The notes: generated by a model from the letters alone, not told the origin. A DNA stretch of 64,000 bases from Pseudomonas fluorescens (GCF_001623525.1 NZ_CP015225.1:2356001-2420000); one strand, 5' to 3'; positions 9,747 through 19,236 are shown, numbered from the stretch's first letter. Numbers and translations: made by a program.

Positions 9747-11248
9747 CGCTCTACACGAACGATTATCTGGAGTATTACCTCACCCTGGTCGGATGGATCG
9801 TCAACAACGGGATATGGGAGATGCTGGTTGCTAGCGGAGTCTTCACCCTGCCTTTCCTGGCGATCATCGTTCAGGAGTGGCTCAGGGCCCGTAGTGAAGG
9901 TGCTGACGAAGGCAACAAAGGGGTGCTCTCCTCGCTGCGTATCGAAAATCGGGTTTGGGTCGCCATCGTCGTAATCATGTTCGCGGGTGTGCCGTTCATT
10001 GATGTGGACTTGAACACCATCGCATTCGACGACACACGCTCCACACAATGCCAGGTCAGCATCGCTACACCTCAGGACACGCGCTGGTCCAACACTTTCA
10101 CCACGCTCAACAACCAAAGTGCAAAGGTGCCTGTGTGGTGGTTCTTCATGCACTCGCTGTCCAAGGCTCTGACGGGGGGAGCCACTGCTGCAATCCCCTG
10201 CGGTACAGATCTGCGACAGATACGCATCGACATCGATACCGCTCGCATCGACGACCCTCTCCTGGCTCAGGAAGTGGCTGACTTTAGCCAAGACTGCTAC
10301 GGCCCGGCCCGGGCCAAGCTATTCATGAACCGGCCTACGTTGAGCGAAGCGTTGATGGATGACATCAACTGGATTGGCTCAAAATACCTGCTCGACACCC
10401 ACGACTACTACGACGCGTACCGCTCAAAAACACCTCGCAGCCGCTGGCCCTACAACAGCGCACGTGATGCAGGCCTCTTGCAGGTTCCGGGCGGTGGTGG
10501 CTATCCGAGTTGCAAGCAGTGGTGGTCGGATGTCGGTCACGGACTAAGGGGCAGGCTGTTGCGGCAGGTTGATCCCAATCTACTGTTTCGACTTACCCAG
10601 TGGGCACGCTTCCTCAGCATGGCCCAAGCCGAGGACGCCGTTGTTCGTTCGGTGGCTTCACCACGTCAGCAGACGCTGAACCAAGGCCAGGTCTACTCCA
10701 GTTACGCAGGCCAGATCGACATGAGTGCCTCCAACCTGACCGCACGCTTAGCCTCAGATTTGGGCCTGACAGTAGGTGCAACGGCGTACTTCCCTGCGAT
10801 GGATGTCGTACGCCAAGCCCTACCCATGGTGCTGTCTTTTCTGAAGATGGCGCTGACCATCAGCATCCCACTGATCCTGGTCATCGGCACCTACGAGCTC
10901 AAAGCCCTGGTCACCATCAGCTGCGTGCAATTCGCCCTGTTCTTCGTCGACTTCTGGTTCCAGCTCGCACGCTGGCTCGACAGCACCATCCTCGACGCCC
11001 TCTACGGCTGGAACTCACCCCACAGCAATTTCAACGTGCTCCTAGGCGCGAACAACTCCTTCGGGGACATGCTGCTGAACTACGTCATGGCGACCCTGTT
11101 CATCGTACTACCAGCATTTTGGGTTACGAGTTTGGCATGGGTAGGTGTGCGAACCGGAAACCTGATTCATGGACTTACAGATAGTACTAAAGCAGCTGGA
11201 CAAGCAGGTGCCGAGGGAGGCGAATGGATTAGTAAGCGGCTTAAATAG
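9743..11248 (+). CDS. traG: TraG-N domain conjugation membrane protein
   Basis: A 501-residue inner-membrane protein similar in layout to the N-terminal half of F-type TraG, which works in mating-pair stabilisation. It starts at the ATG at 9743, which overlaps the previous stop; an in-frame TTG at 9731 is less likely. Hydrophobic helices lie at about residues 15-45, 70-90, 355-410 and 430-470. The large region between them is probably periplasmic. It is shorter than F TraG and lacks its long periplasmic C-terminal part, as in other ICEclc-type elements. It is the last gene of the T4SS operon and is convergent with the DUF3742 gene. Confidence 0.83.
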   Translation: MTLYTNDYLEYYLTLVGWIVNNGIWEMLVASGVFTLPFLAIIVQEWLRARSEGADEGNKGVLSSLRIENRVWVAIVVIMFAGVPFIDVDLNTIAFDDTRSTQCQVSIATPQDTRWSNTFTTLNNQSAKVPVWWFFMHSLSKALTGGATAAIPCGTDLRQIRIDIDTARIDDPLLAQEVADFSQDCYGPARAKLFMNRPTLSEALMDDINWIGSKYLLDTHDYYDAYRSKTPRSRWPYNSARDAGLLQVPGGGGYPSCKQWWSDVGHGLRGRLLRQVDPNLLFRLTQWARFLSMAQAEDAVVRSVASPRQQTLNQGQVYSSYAGQIDMSASNLTARLASDLGLTVGATAYFPAMDVVRQALPMVLSFLKMALTISIPLILVIGTYELKALVTISCVQFALFFVDFWFQLARWLDSTILDALYGWNSPHSNFNVLLGANNSFGDMLLNYVMATLFIVLPAFWVTSLAWVGVRTGNLIHGLTDSTKAAGQAGAEGGEWISKRLK

Positions 11249-11267
11249 GAGCGACTGTGAACTCAGA

Positions 11268-11642
11268 TCAATCGTCGTCAAACCTAGGATCGATCGTATG
11301 AGAATAATTGATCGGATCATAGAACGGATCGTTCCGCTCATCGTACTGCTCGCCAATTGCCCACTCCTCCTTCCTTTTGTAAGAACGAACAACGCCGCTA
11401 GCCAAAACGACTATGAATCCAGCAATCAGTGCTACCCAAAACGCAAATACAAGCACAACAAGCAACAGACCAATATGGATGGTCCACCTCAAACCTTTGA
11501 CGGACCGTCTAGACAATCCCTTTTGGATCAGCCAACGCGAAATATCGCCTTCTACACGGCGGTACTCTCGCCATCGACGTCCAAGCCATTCGCCGAATCG
11601 GGCTGATCTAGAAGCTCTATTCTCCTCATACACATTAAGCAC
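11268..11642 (-). CDS. DUF3742 family protein
   Basis: A 124-residue protein with a basic amphipathic N-terminus (LGRRWREYRR), two adjacent membrane helices (about residues 53-85) and an acidic/Tyr-rich tail ending YSHTIDPRFDDD. This matches the DUF3742 family, which is nearly always encoded next to and convergent with traG in ICEclc/PFGI-1-type ICEs, as it is here. Function unknown; the linkage suggests a role in transfer or its control. Confidence 0.82.
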   Translation of the reverse strand: MLNVYEENRASRSARFGEWLGRRWREYRRVEGDISRWLIQKGLSRRSVKGLRWTIHIGLLLVVLVFAFWVALIAGFIVVLASGVVRSYKRKEEWAIGEQYDERNDPFYDPINYSHTIDPRFDDD

Positions 11643-11833
11643 TCACTTACCGATGAACCTTTCAGAAAAGGCAACCGCTGCCTTAAGACGCAGCCCAGCT
11701 ACCCAGCTATCTGCTATGGGCTCAAAAGGTAAACGGGAAAAAGGGGTAAACCAAGGGAATGGAGCAGAAGGGGAAAGGCCCTACCCGAAAAGCAGAAAAG
11801 GCCTTCCTGCACACCCAGTTGAAAGGATCAATC

Positions 11834-13675
11834 ATGTTCTCGCTGTTTCATCGCAAGTCACGACCCGCTCCAAAACACATCGATCCAACCGAGCCAACGG
11901 CACCTGCAGGACTGACTCGTCCTCAGTCAGCAAAGTCCCTCTTGGCCACACCGCGCCGGGAAAAACTGCTGAAGCTAATATGGCAGCACACTGCCGTCTC
12001 CCGCCCACAATTCAACGAGATCTACCTCGACCCGATCAACCGCTACGCCGAACTGGTTCAGCTTCTTCCCGCCTCTGAAAGTCATCACCACGCATACCCC
12101 GGCGGCATGCTTGATCATGGGCTTGAAGTCGTTATCTACGCGTTAAAGCTAAGGCAATCTTACCTGCTTCCCTCTGGTGCTCAGCCTGAAGTACAAATCA
12201 TCCAGGCTGAGGCCTGGACTGCCGCCCTCGTATACGCGGCCCTGGGCCATGACCTGGGCAAGATCGCTGTAGACGTGCATGTCGAGTATGGTGACGGCCG
12301 CGTCTGGCACCCCTGGCAGGGTCCACTCTCAGCCCCCTACCGTGCGCGCTATAAAAAAAACCGCCAATACCGACTCCACGGCATTGTAGCCGGAGTGCTC
12401 ATCCATAAGATTCTGAACAGCGAAATAATGGATTGGCTCAGCACCTTCCCTGAGCTATGGACAGCTTTGATGTTCAACTGTGCAGGACAAAACGAACATG
12501 CGGGCGAGCTCGGCATCCTGATCTCAAAAGCGGACCAGGCCTCAGTTGCTCAAGCACTCGGCGGTGACCCTACCAAGGCCATGGCAGCCCCCAAACATGC
12601 TCTGCAACGTAAGCTGTTGGAAGGTTTGCGCTATTTGCTGAGCGAAGAACTCAAGCTCAATCAGCCTCAAGCTTCAGATGGCTGGCTTACTCAAGAAGCC
12701 CTCTGGCTGGTCAGTAAAACCGTCTCAGACAAATTACGCGCTCATCTGCTTTCGCAAGGTGTCGATGGGATTCCGGAGCAAAACATCGCCATTTTCAATG
12801 TGCTCCAGGAGCACGGCATTGCCCTCCCCAACACCAATGGCAAAGCCATCTGGAAAGCGACCGTCACCAGCGAAACAGGCTGGTCCCATAGTTTTACGTT
12901 CCTAAAGCTGTCCCCAGCCATGATCTGGGACCGTGAAGAGCGTCCAGACGCATTCACAGGCTCGGTGGCGGTCATACCGCTAGAGAGCGCCACAACACTC
13001 TCCGACGACGCTTCTATCCACCATCAAGCTCCTCCCTCAGCCAGGGAATCGTCGGTTGGGTCGCTCATGCCCCCTACCCCACCATCAAACTCAATCGCGA
13101 TGGATTCATCTGCACCGAATTCACTCGATTCACTCATGGACCTTTTTGGTGGGCCTCCAGCGCTACCCGAAGATTTCGCCCCTCCACTTGAAGAGACTGA
13201 CCATTCGCCAAGTGATGCGTCTCCCCAGGGCAGCAAACCCGTTAAGCTGTCCGGCGCTCATTTCATGGAATGGCTGACCAACGGGCTGCGATCTCATCGA
13301 ATTATCATGAATGACGCCAACGCCCTGGTGCATACAGTCAGCGACACCCTCTATTTGGTTACCCCAGGCGTCTTCCTACGCTATGCCCAAGAACATCCCC
13401 ATCTGGCACGCATTGCCAAGAAAGAAAAGCTTTTGGACTGGGAGTGGATTCAAAAGCGGTTCGAGGAATTGAAGCTGCATCGGAAGCAACCCAACGATCT
13501 GAATATCTGGATCTGTGAGGTCAGTGGTGCCCGCAAAACCCGAAGGCTGTACGGTTACCTACTCAAGTCGCACGAAGGACTCATGAATGACCTGGCGCTG
13601 AACAACCCTTACCTCAAGCTGCTGGATTCGATGCCGAGGAAACGCAAGACTCCAACTTTAGGAAACACTCGGTAA
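11834..13675 (+). CDS. traI: MobH-family ICE relaxase (TraI_2 domain)
   Basis: Predicted relaxase that nicks the ICE at oriT to start conjugative transfer; 613 residues. The ATG at 11834 is chosen over the in-frame 11759 because GAAAGGATC lies just upstream and MFSLFHRK is the usual family start. Hallmarks of MobH are present: the triple-His motif HHHAYPGGMLDH (about residues 84-95) and the HD pair in GHDLGK (about 139-140). A low-complexity Pro/Ser linker (about 400-470) separates it from a C-terminal DUF1528-type domain. It lies on the same strand as the T4SS genes, after the convergent DUF3742 gene. No oriT could be identified by eye. Confidence 0.9.
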   Translation: MFSLFHRKSRPAPKHIDPTEPTAPAGLTRPQSAKSLLATPRREKLLKLIWQHTAVSRPQFNEIYLDPINRYAELVQLLPASESHHHAYPGGMLDHGLEVVIYALKLRQSYLLPSGAQPEVQIIQAEAWTAALVYAALGHDLGKIAVDVHVEYGDGRVWHPWQGPLSAPYRARYKKNRQYRLHGIVAGVLIHKILNSEIMDWLSTFPELWTALMFNCAGQNEHAGELGILISKADQASVAQALGGDPTKAMAAPKHALQRKLLEGLRYLLSEELKLNQPQASDGWLTQEALWLVSKTVSDKLRAHLLSQGVDGIPEQNIAIFNVLQEHGIALPNTNGKAIWKATVTSETGWSHSFTFLKLSPAMIWDREERPDAFTGSVAVIPLESATTLSDDASIHHQAPPSARESSVGSLMPPTPPSNSIAMDSSAPNSLDSLMDLFGGPPALPEDFAPPLEETDHSPSDASPQGSKPVKLSGAHFMEWLTNGLRSHRIIMNDANALVHTVSDTLYLVTPGVFLRYAQEHPHLARIAKKEKLLDWEWIQKRFEELKLHRKQPNDLNIWICEVSGARKTRRLYGYLLKSHEGLMNDLALNNPYLKLLDSMPRKRKTPTLGNTR

Positions 13676-13879
13676 CCGGTTTTTGGGTTGACAGCCAACC
13701 GCCAGGGAAGCAATTTATGTACGCGTTTTGCTGACAAAGTCAGCTACATGCCCAGCCGCCAAGGATCTTTCAGACGGCGCTACGGAGCTTATCCGTAGGA
13801 TCCCTCCCAATGACCGCTTCGTTTCCTGCAGTGCGGTTAGGTCGACTTAACGGTCGATTCGGAAACACAGTATTTCTCA

Positions 13880-13907
13880 CCCACGACGGGCCTTTTCCCG
13901 TCGTGGG
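13880..13907 (+). promoter_or_regulatory. Perfect 11-bp hairpin in leader of small gene
   Basis: CCCACGACGGG (13880-13890) and its exact complement (13897-13907) with a six-base loop. It lies 29 bases before the ATG at 13936. A second short inverted pair (AAGGCC at 13911, GGCCTT just before the ATG) brackets the ribosome site and a run of T. It could work as a terminator or translational control element of the downstream gene; this is inferred. Confidence 0.5.
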
Positions 13908-13935
13908 ACAAGGCCCTATTTTTTTGGAGGCCTTA

Positions 13936-14187
13936 ATGAAAATGGACCTAGCTCTGTACCAAGCGTTGATGTCGATCAACGTCCCTGAGCAGAAAGCCCA
14001 TGCCGTGATCGAAGCAATGGAGTCTGACATGCATACCCTTCTCGCAACCAAAAGTGATCTCGCTAATCTCGAGCACCGGTTAACGGCTGAGATTGCAAAA
14101 GCCGACGTGAGGCTGACAATCCGCATGGGTGTCATCACGTCCGCTGCTGTTGGCATTATTCTCACGGCTATGAAATTTCTTCACTGA
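13936..14187 (+). CDS. Small coiled-coil membrane protein (DUF1640-like)
   Basis: An 83-residue protein from the ATG at 13936, with GGAGG upstream; the ORF extends further but upstream sequence is the hairpin leader. It has a helical heptad region (LATKSDLANLEHRLTAEI, about residues 35-53) and a C-terminal membrane helix (about 62-80). This tail-anchored coiled-coil layout resembles DUF1640/CCDC90-type small proteins common in mobile elements. Role unknown. A bidirectional terminator follows. Confidence 0.65.
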   Translation: MKMDLALYQALMSINVPEQKAHAVIEAMESDMHTLLATKSDLANLEHRLTAEIAKADVRLTIRMGVITSAAVGIILTAMKFLH

Positions 14188-14212
14188 TCTTTCGATCACC
14201 TTAGACGTACTG

Positions 14213-14241
14213 AAAACCACCTGTTCATGACAGGTGGTTTT
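14213..14241. terminator. Bidirectional terminator between convergent genes
   Basis: A 12-bp stem (AAAACCACCTGT with ACAGGTGGTTTT, 5-base loop) with A and T runs on both sides. It lies between the plus-strand coiled-coil gene and the minus-strand nuclease gene and can serve both. Confidence 0.85.
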
Positions 14242-14251
14242 CTATGCGGCT

Positions 14252-15118
14252 TTAGCTGTTGGATAGCTCTGCTGTCGCATTGCAGCCGATTTTCTGAGAC
14301 AACTGCCCTTTCTTCGCTTTCAGCTCTGTCTGGATGTCCTGAGGTAATGCACTCCAGAACGTCAATCCCGAGCGTTCCTCGATCTCATACACCGTCACCT
14401 GGAAGTCACAGAAATTGGCTGAGCGCGGTGTGCTCTGCTCCATGATGAATGCTGCGTACAGACCATTGGCAGGAGTACCGCCGGTAAAGATGACCTTCCA
14501 ATATCCGCTTGGGATCGTGTGGACTTTGTTTGTGCCTGGTAGCGAGCCGATGTTCTTTTCGTACAGAGGGCCGGTGATCACATAGACGGCATCAACATCA
14601 GGTGCCTTGCTAAGGCTGCGCTCTTGATCCTCCAAGCGTGCCCATGGGCCTCGGTTCAGGTCCATTTTTTGAGGCGTGATGTTGGTGAGATAGTTCAGCG
14701 TTTGCCAATCCGATACAGCCCCCATGGAAGCAAGGTTCGCTTGGTGGCCCCTGTCTATTTTCAGAGCAACGCTGGCTCCGTTGTAATCGACAGGGTTCAG
14801 TGTTTGGTCAGCAGGAACGTCTGGGTCGGTTTTCCAGTTTCGCGGACGCCCTCTGGCTGGGGTTTCCCTGGTGATCCTGTAAGCGACCCAGTTGGCAAAT
14901 TTCGTAGAGCCGTTGTTGTTTAGCGTGTAGGCCTGCCGGTTGAGCGTGACATCGCTTCCTCCAGATGGACAGCCGACTGCGCAGTTGTCGATGGTTATTG
15001 GCTGGGTCAAGAGCCGCTTGGGTGTGTCAGGGGCGTCTGTTGGTCCTGGGGTGGTACAAGCCGCTATCAGTGGGAGGATGAGGAGTGAGGCCAGTTTTAT
15101 GTTTTGCATTCCTTGCAT
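14252..15118 (-). CDS. DNA/RNA non-specific endonuclease, lipoprotein
   Basis: A 288-residue NucA-type endonuclease. The start at 15118 gives a lipoprotein signal peptide with LIAAC (Cys about residue 21); CAGGAAAC lies upstream. The beta-beta-alpha-metal active site is visible as DRGH (about residues 122-125), with the metal-binding Asn in NITPQ (about 146). The enzyme is expected to cut DNA and RNA outside the cytoplasm, anchored to a membrane. It begins the cargo region after the relaxase, transcribed against it. A role in nutrient scavenging or in degrading incoming DNA is possible; nothing adjacent looks like an inhibitor. Confidence 0.82.
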   Translation of the reverse strand: MQGMQNIKLASLLILPLIAACTTPGPTDAPDTPKRLLTQPITIDNCAVGCPSGGSDVTLNRQAYTLNNNGSTKFANWVAYRITRETPARGRPRNWKTDPDVPADQTLNPVDYNGASVALKIDRGHQANLASMGAVSDWQTLNYLTNITPQKMDLNRGPWARLEDQERSLSKAPDVDAVYVITGPLYEKNIGSLPGTNKVHTIPSGYWKVIFTGGTPANGLYAAFIMEQSTPRSANFCDFQVTVYEIEERSGLTFWSALPQDIQTELKAKKGQLSQKIGCNATAELSNS

Positions 15119-15327
15119 TGAAACCGTTTCCTGAAAAAAGGCCTGTGAGCATAGGGCGCAGTTTGCAGCGAGACCACCGCTGTAGCCTTTCAAAGCGTGT
15201 ATTACAAAGGAGGAGTAGATGAGCAGACGACTGCGTTCGGCCCAGAGGTGAGGGCGGCAACAGGTAGAACCCGGCAAAGAGTCGCCTCCTGGACTACGGC
15301 GCACCGCATTCAGCAATCGGGGAAAAG

Positions 15328-15597
15328 ATGAACGAAGAATTCAGCCATGTCGGGTTGTTGCCGCTGCTTGAAAAGCCTTTCGAAACAGCTGCGCTCGATT
15401 TGACGGATGCGGTAAGAGCCCTTAGCGGAAAATATACGCTGCCTGCCGACATAGCGTTGAAGCCGTTGGTGATGACTGCCTTGACGTCGCATTCCGAATA
15501 TTGGTCGGGGCTGGCGTTGAAATGGCCACGGTGGACTATAGTTACGGTCTATCGGCAAGGACGGCCGCACCGTGAAAGGACTAGGTTGCCTGATTAG
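15328..15597 (+). CDS. Hypothetical protein, 89 aa, possibly truncated
   Basis: Not recognised. An 89-residue ORF with ATCGGGGAAAAG before the ATG. The first 65 residues look like an ordinary soluble helical protein. The last part (RQGRPHRERTRLPD) is basic and low in hydrophobics, which suggests the frame has been lost and the gene is truncated. It is divergent from the nuclease gene. Confidence 0.4.
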   Translation: MNEEFSHVGLLPLLEKPFETAALDLTDAVRALSGKYTLPADIALKPLVMTALTSHSEYWSGLALKWPRWTIVTVYRQGRPHRERTRLPD

Positions 15598-15657
15598 TCA
15601 GGCCAATGAATCGTGCTTGAAAAAAAGCAGATATCCGACCAACATAGGAATAACACC

Positions 15658-15990
15658 ATGGCAAAGAAAGTTATTGTGAAGAGCGGTACGGTTTTCAACA
15701 CCCTGACTGCCGCAAAAGCCTATTACAACGCCTTGCGACAGGCGACGGAGATTGGAGGCAAGCTATCAGAGCCTGATCGATCAGACGTGCTCGATATCTA
15801 CCATCGTTACTGCCAAATTACCAATTGGGGCGGAGAAGTGAAAGACGCGATTGATGTGGTTGCAGCTTGGGACAACAAGCTACGTGGCCATGGTCAGTAT
15901 GCTCAGACGAAAGCTTTTGCAGTAGTTCCCCCGTCTGGCGATCCTTCGATTTTCGGCATTGGAGAGGCATTGGCTGAAATTGCTGTTTAA
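15658..15990 (+). CDS. Hypothetical protein, 110 aa (possible DUF3223-like)
   Basis: A 110-residue soluble protein starting at the ATG at 15658; an in-frame extension to 15613 has no ribosome site. The pattern (F-N-T-L-T-A-A-K-A-Y-Y, then a helix, then an aromatic beta strand AKAFAVVPPSG) faintly resembles DUF3223/DeCL domains, but I cannot confirm this. It is a single gene between unknowns. Confidence 0.55.
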   Translation: MAKKVIVKSGTVFNTLTAAKAYYNALRQATEIGGKLSEPDRSDVLDIYHRYCQITNWGGEVKDAIDVVAAWDNKLRGHGQYAQTKAFAVVPPSGDPSIFGIGEALAEIAV

Positions 15991-16084
15991 TCAAGCAGTC
16001 GAATTCCCAAGAAAATGAAGCTTCACCCTCAAGCCCGCCCTAGCTAAACTTTACATTTTAGTTGCATTGAATAAAGGTTGGCAC

Positions 16085-16477
16085 ATGTTGAGTATTGGGT
16101 ATGTAAAAAGCCTTATTGAGAGACATCAAGAAAAAGCGGCAGATCATATTGAGCAGCTCAAGGCTAAAATAGAAATCAAAGATAATGAAGTAAGTGACTG
16201 GGTTTATGATGAAGACATTACATTGTACTGGTCTCATCCAGACGTGCTGTATTTGCCTTTAAATTCTTGTGATTTTATTAATTATTATTTGAGAGGTGTG
16301 CATGCAGCAGGCTTCATTAGGAGCTTGGAAAAAATAACAAATGCAGATCGTGACAAACTAGAAGAGTTATACTTTGCGCACGTCTCTGACCATTGGAAAA
16401 AACAAGATGTTACACGCTCGGTAATCCCGAAAGGTTTTGCATCCGAGGAGTTTTTAGATCGTGTTTTTAAAATATAA
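16085..16477 (+). CDS. Hypothetical protein, 130 aa, AT-rich
   Basis: Not recognised. A 130-residue, probably soluble protein starting at the ATG at 16085, with AAAGG upstream. Its codons are clearly more AT-rich than those of the transfer genes, which points to a separate origin. Charged N-terminal helix (residues 10-38) and a Trp/Tyr-rich central part. It could be a stand-alone cargo protein or an orphan immunity protein; there is no evidence for either. Confidence 0.55.
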   Translation: MLSIGYVKSLIERHQEKAADHIEQLKAKIEIKDNEVSDWVYDEDITLYWSHPDVLYLPLNSCDFINYYLRGVHAAGFIRSLEKITNADRDKLEELYFAHVSDHWKKQDVTRSVIPKGFASEEFLDRVFKI

Positions 16478-16979
16478 TCAATAATATTGCCGTGCTATTA
16501 ATAACAGGGTGCAAAACAGTTACACCCCCGCTTCTGCGATCCTCATCGTTCTTGGCAACGGGGATCGAATGAGAACACTAACGGGTGCTAAGGCAGTACT
16601 TCTCGAAAGGGACTGATCTTTGGGGCACTTGCAAGCCACACTCAATGAAGTGGCAAGGTAGGTAAATAGCCGCCCTCGAAAAACCCTAAACTACCAGACA
16701 CCCTTCTGAACGATTTAGTCAATCTGTTGCAGCGACCGGTTGAATTCCGCCCTTCAGCCAGGCAGAAATGGGCCGTTTTCTGCCCTTGGGGACCGACAGA
16801 AAACGGCCAAAATCAGCCATTTTGCGTCTAAAAACTAACGAGCGATTCAAGGTCGTGTCTGAACTACTGTCTTCATAAAGAACAACCTGGCCGATACGCT
16901 GAGAAGCTGAACCAAAGCTGTCATGGAGCACCTTGTACAATGAGGGGGTATAGGCCGTACTGCCGGAGCAGTTCGGAGA
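16478..16979. other. Gene-free 500 bp with a 12-bp palindromic hairpin
   Basis: No convincing gene; a minus-strand ORF here lacks any protein-like pattern. GGCCGTTTTCTG (16771-16782) and its perfect complement (16797-16808) form a strong hairpin with a 14-base loop. The surrounding sequence looks like a non-coding repeat block. It separates the small unknown genes from the Lamassu operon and may be the junction of two insertions. Confidence 0.4.
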
Positions 16980-18761
16980 CTATGAGTCCAGAATGTTATT
17001 TAAATGTCCGAGGTACATTGGCTGTTCAAAACCACCGAACTTTGGAAGCCATTCTTCATCCGTCGCCGGATCGATCTCGAAGCGGTAGCTGGTAGTCGAG
17101 AAGATAACCTGAGCGTTATTTTTTAGAGACACTACTTTGAGCTCTTTGATGTACGCATCCAGATCCTCTGAGTGAATCTCCTGCTGACGAGGGGTATCGA
17201 ATATCAATGTTCGGAAGGGCGAGGTTGGATTGCCGGTGCAAATTTCAAATAGCGCAGCGTGGAATGCGAGCACCGTACGAGCCTTAGAACTACCTTTGAT
17301 GATCCCAAGTTTCTCAGAGCCAAGAATTGGCTTCAGATCACTGTCGATCTGGATCTCTCTGGAGATGTTCTTGGAGTTTAGGATGTCTAGCCAACGGGCC
17401 ATTTTCTCGGCTAACGCGAGCTTGAATCGCATTACATCCGGAGATTGCTCTCTGGTTTTTCCGAGAGACTCTAGCTCGTTTTGAACCGCCTCTCGCCGAT
17501 TCAGCAGTTCAAGGTGCTTACCTTGTTGGCTCTTGTATTTCTGTTGTTGACCTTTTTCGAGCTCTAACTCGAAGAGTTCGGAGGCAATTCTACTGATCGC
17601 CTCAATGAACATCTCAATCCCTGCTTCGCGCTCTGCAATCCCTCTCTTTGTGGAAAGATCAGCGATTTGTCCTTCTAGCCAAGTCATCTTGGTCTGCAGA
17701 GCTTCAGCCTGCTGTATATTCGCGACGGTCACGGCTTCCAGGTCTTTCAGCTGATCTTTGAGATAAAGCAGGCTTTTGCCATACGAGTCAGAGCTGACGA
17801 GAAACATCCCGCACGAGGGGGTTGTGCATATTTCGCTAAAAGAAATAAATGCACGGCGAGCTTCTTCATTCAAATCCAGGGTCTCGATTTCGCTGTCGAT
17901 CTCATCTCGTATTTGAGACGAACTGCGAATCCTCGACTCTAGGGTTATATGCTGTGAGGCTATCTCTCGGTGCTGGCGACGAAGATCGGTAATCAAGAAG
18001 TCGAAGCTGTTTAATGTCTCGCTTTTAATGTCCTTAGTCGCCTTCAATTCATCAAGACGAGCTTTGAGTGAGGTAATATCACGCTCAATATCTGCTTCAA
18101 GTCGTGGAGCGGCTGGGAGGTCTTGGCGTAGCCTCTCCATAAGCTTACGGCTATCTGTAATAGTCTTATCCAGGTAGTCGAGCTCTTTTTTGAGATTGAT
18201 CGTCTTTTTGGCTGCGTCGAATGAGCTTCTGGCAGGGAGGCCCACGGCTAGCCGAATCATTTCGGAATACTGAGCTTTGATAAAGCTATGTCGCGGCGGA
18301 ACGTAATAGTCCGAATAACCGATGTCCTGATCTAGATAAAATAGTGGCAGTATCGCCGAGAAAAACGGAATTGTAGCAGTGTCACTATTAGTAGTCAGAC
18401 GCTCAGATCTTAGATTCAAGATACCCAGCATGAACCTGGAAAAGTCTTCATCATTATAGAAGCGATTGATGGTTCTGCCGTCGCTGCTAACGGTGATGTC
18501 GTATTTCTCTCCTACCTTGCGCTCAAAGGAAAGTGAGTTAGAGCTTATATTTACTCGCAGGACGACCTTTCCAGTATTCCGAATGATGTCTTCACGAAAC
18601 TGAACGTCTAATCCGAGACAAAACATGATGGATTGGATTAGCGGCGTTTTCCCACTTCCATTAAGGGCAAATAGCTGAGTAACAGATTTACCAAACCTCA
18701 GCTCTTGAGAGCCCCACCCACCACCATGGCTTGCAAAGAACTGTAGGGATTCAAATTTCAT
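16980..18761 (-). CDS. lmuB: Lamassu LmuB-like SMC-type ATPase
   Basis: A 593-residue SMC/Rad50-like ATPase, predicted to be the sensor-motor subunit of a Lamassu anti-phage system. Walker A ALNGSGKT is at about residues 32-39. A central coiled-coil region (about 190-450) is broken by a CTTPSC turn (Cys about 312 and 317), which could form a zinc-hook-like apex. The Walker B-type IFDTP is near residue 522. It is shorter than housekeeping SMC proteins, as expected for LmuB. Its start overlaps the end of the lmuC gene by 11 bases. In the family the SMC subunit senses foreign DNA ends or structures and releases the effector nuclease. Confidence 0.85.
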   Translation of the reverse strand: MKFESLQFFASHGGGWGSQELRFGKSVTQLFALNGSGKTPLIQSIMFCLGLDVQFREDIIRNTGKVVLRVNISSNSLSFERKVGEKYDITVSSDGRTINRFYNDEDFSRFMLGILNLRSERLTTNSDTATIPFFSAILPLFYLDQDIGYSDYYVPPRHSFIKAQYSEMIRLAVGLPARSSFDAAKKTINLKKELDYLDKTITDSRKLMERLRQDLPAAPRLEADIERDITSLKARLDELKATKDIKSETLNSFDFLITDLRRQHREIASQHITLESRIRSSSQIRDEIDSEIETLDLNEEARRAFISFSEICTTPSCGMFLVSSDSYGKSLLYLKDQLKDLEAVTVANIQQAEALQTKMTWLEGQIADLSTKRGIAEREAGIEMFIEAISRIASELFELELEKGQQQKYKSQQGKHLELLNRREAVQNELESLGKTREQSPDVMRFKLALAEKMARWLDILNSKNISREIQIDSDLKPILGSEKLGIIKGSSKARTVLAFHAALFEICTGNPTSPFRTLIFDTPRQQEIHSEDLDAYIKELKVVSLKNNAQVIFSTTSYRFEIDPATDEEWLPKFGGFEQPMYLGHLNNILDS

Positions 18762-19236
18762 CTAGTTTGGCCTCGATGTCTCGTTCTTTGCAAATATTTC
18801 TATATGATCTTTTGATGGTTAAGAGCGCCACGCAAAGGTGGCTTTCTTCGCTCATAACTTTATCGATGAATTTCTTGCCAGGCTCTGCGGCATCGATCCG
18901 AGAGTTGTGTTTGTTAACGACGACCATCCCAGTGTCCTCCAAGAATGTCAGCGCCTTAATTGTTCTTACTCTTAAGTTCGCAGACCAACCTAGTTCTTGC
19001 GTTGACCCCTTGAAACTGGCAATACTCTGTTCAAAACACTGCCCAACCAGCATGCCAATGTCGTTACGTTTAGGCTTTGCTTGGCTACGTGCGAGTAAAA
19101 TTATGGTCAGTGCAATTAACGGGATATGAAATAAAGTCTCATTACCCAAAACGTCAGACCTGTTTCTTGGCGAGTACGAGAAATTAAGACTTTGGGACTC
19201 AGTGTTTGCTACAGCCACAGCTTCACGGAAATTCAT
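18751..19236 (-). CDS. lmuC: Lamassu LmuC-like accessory subunit
   Basis: A 161-residue protein between the effector and SMC genes, overlapping the first by four bases (ATGA) and the second by 11. This is the expected place and size of LmuC, the small accessory subunit that bridges SMC and effector. A winged-helix-like middle (VRTIKALTFLEDTGMVVV, about residues 89-106) is visible. The family is too divergent to recognise from sequence alone, so the call rests mostly on context. Confidence 0.75.
   Translation of the reverse strand: MNFREAVAVANTESQSLNFSYSPRNRSDVLGNETLFHIPLIALTIILLARSQAKPKRNDIGMLVGQCFEQSIASFKGSTQELGWSANLRVRTIKALTFLEDTGMVVVNKHNSRIDAAEPGKKFIDKVMSEESHLCVALLTIKRSYRNICKERDIEAKLDEI

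Noticed and set aside
16719..16940. 73-residue minus-strand ORF
   Set aside because: It spans the palindromic hairpin; its composition looks like translated non-coding repeat.
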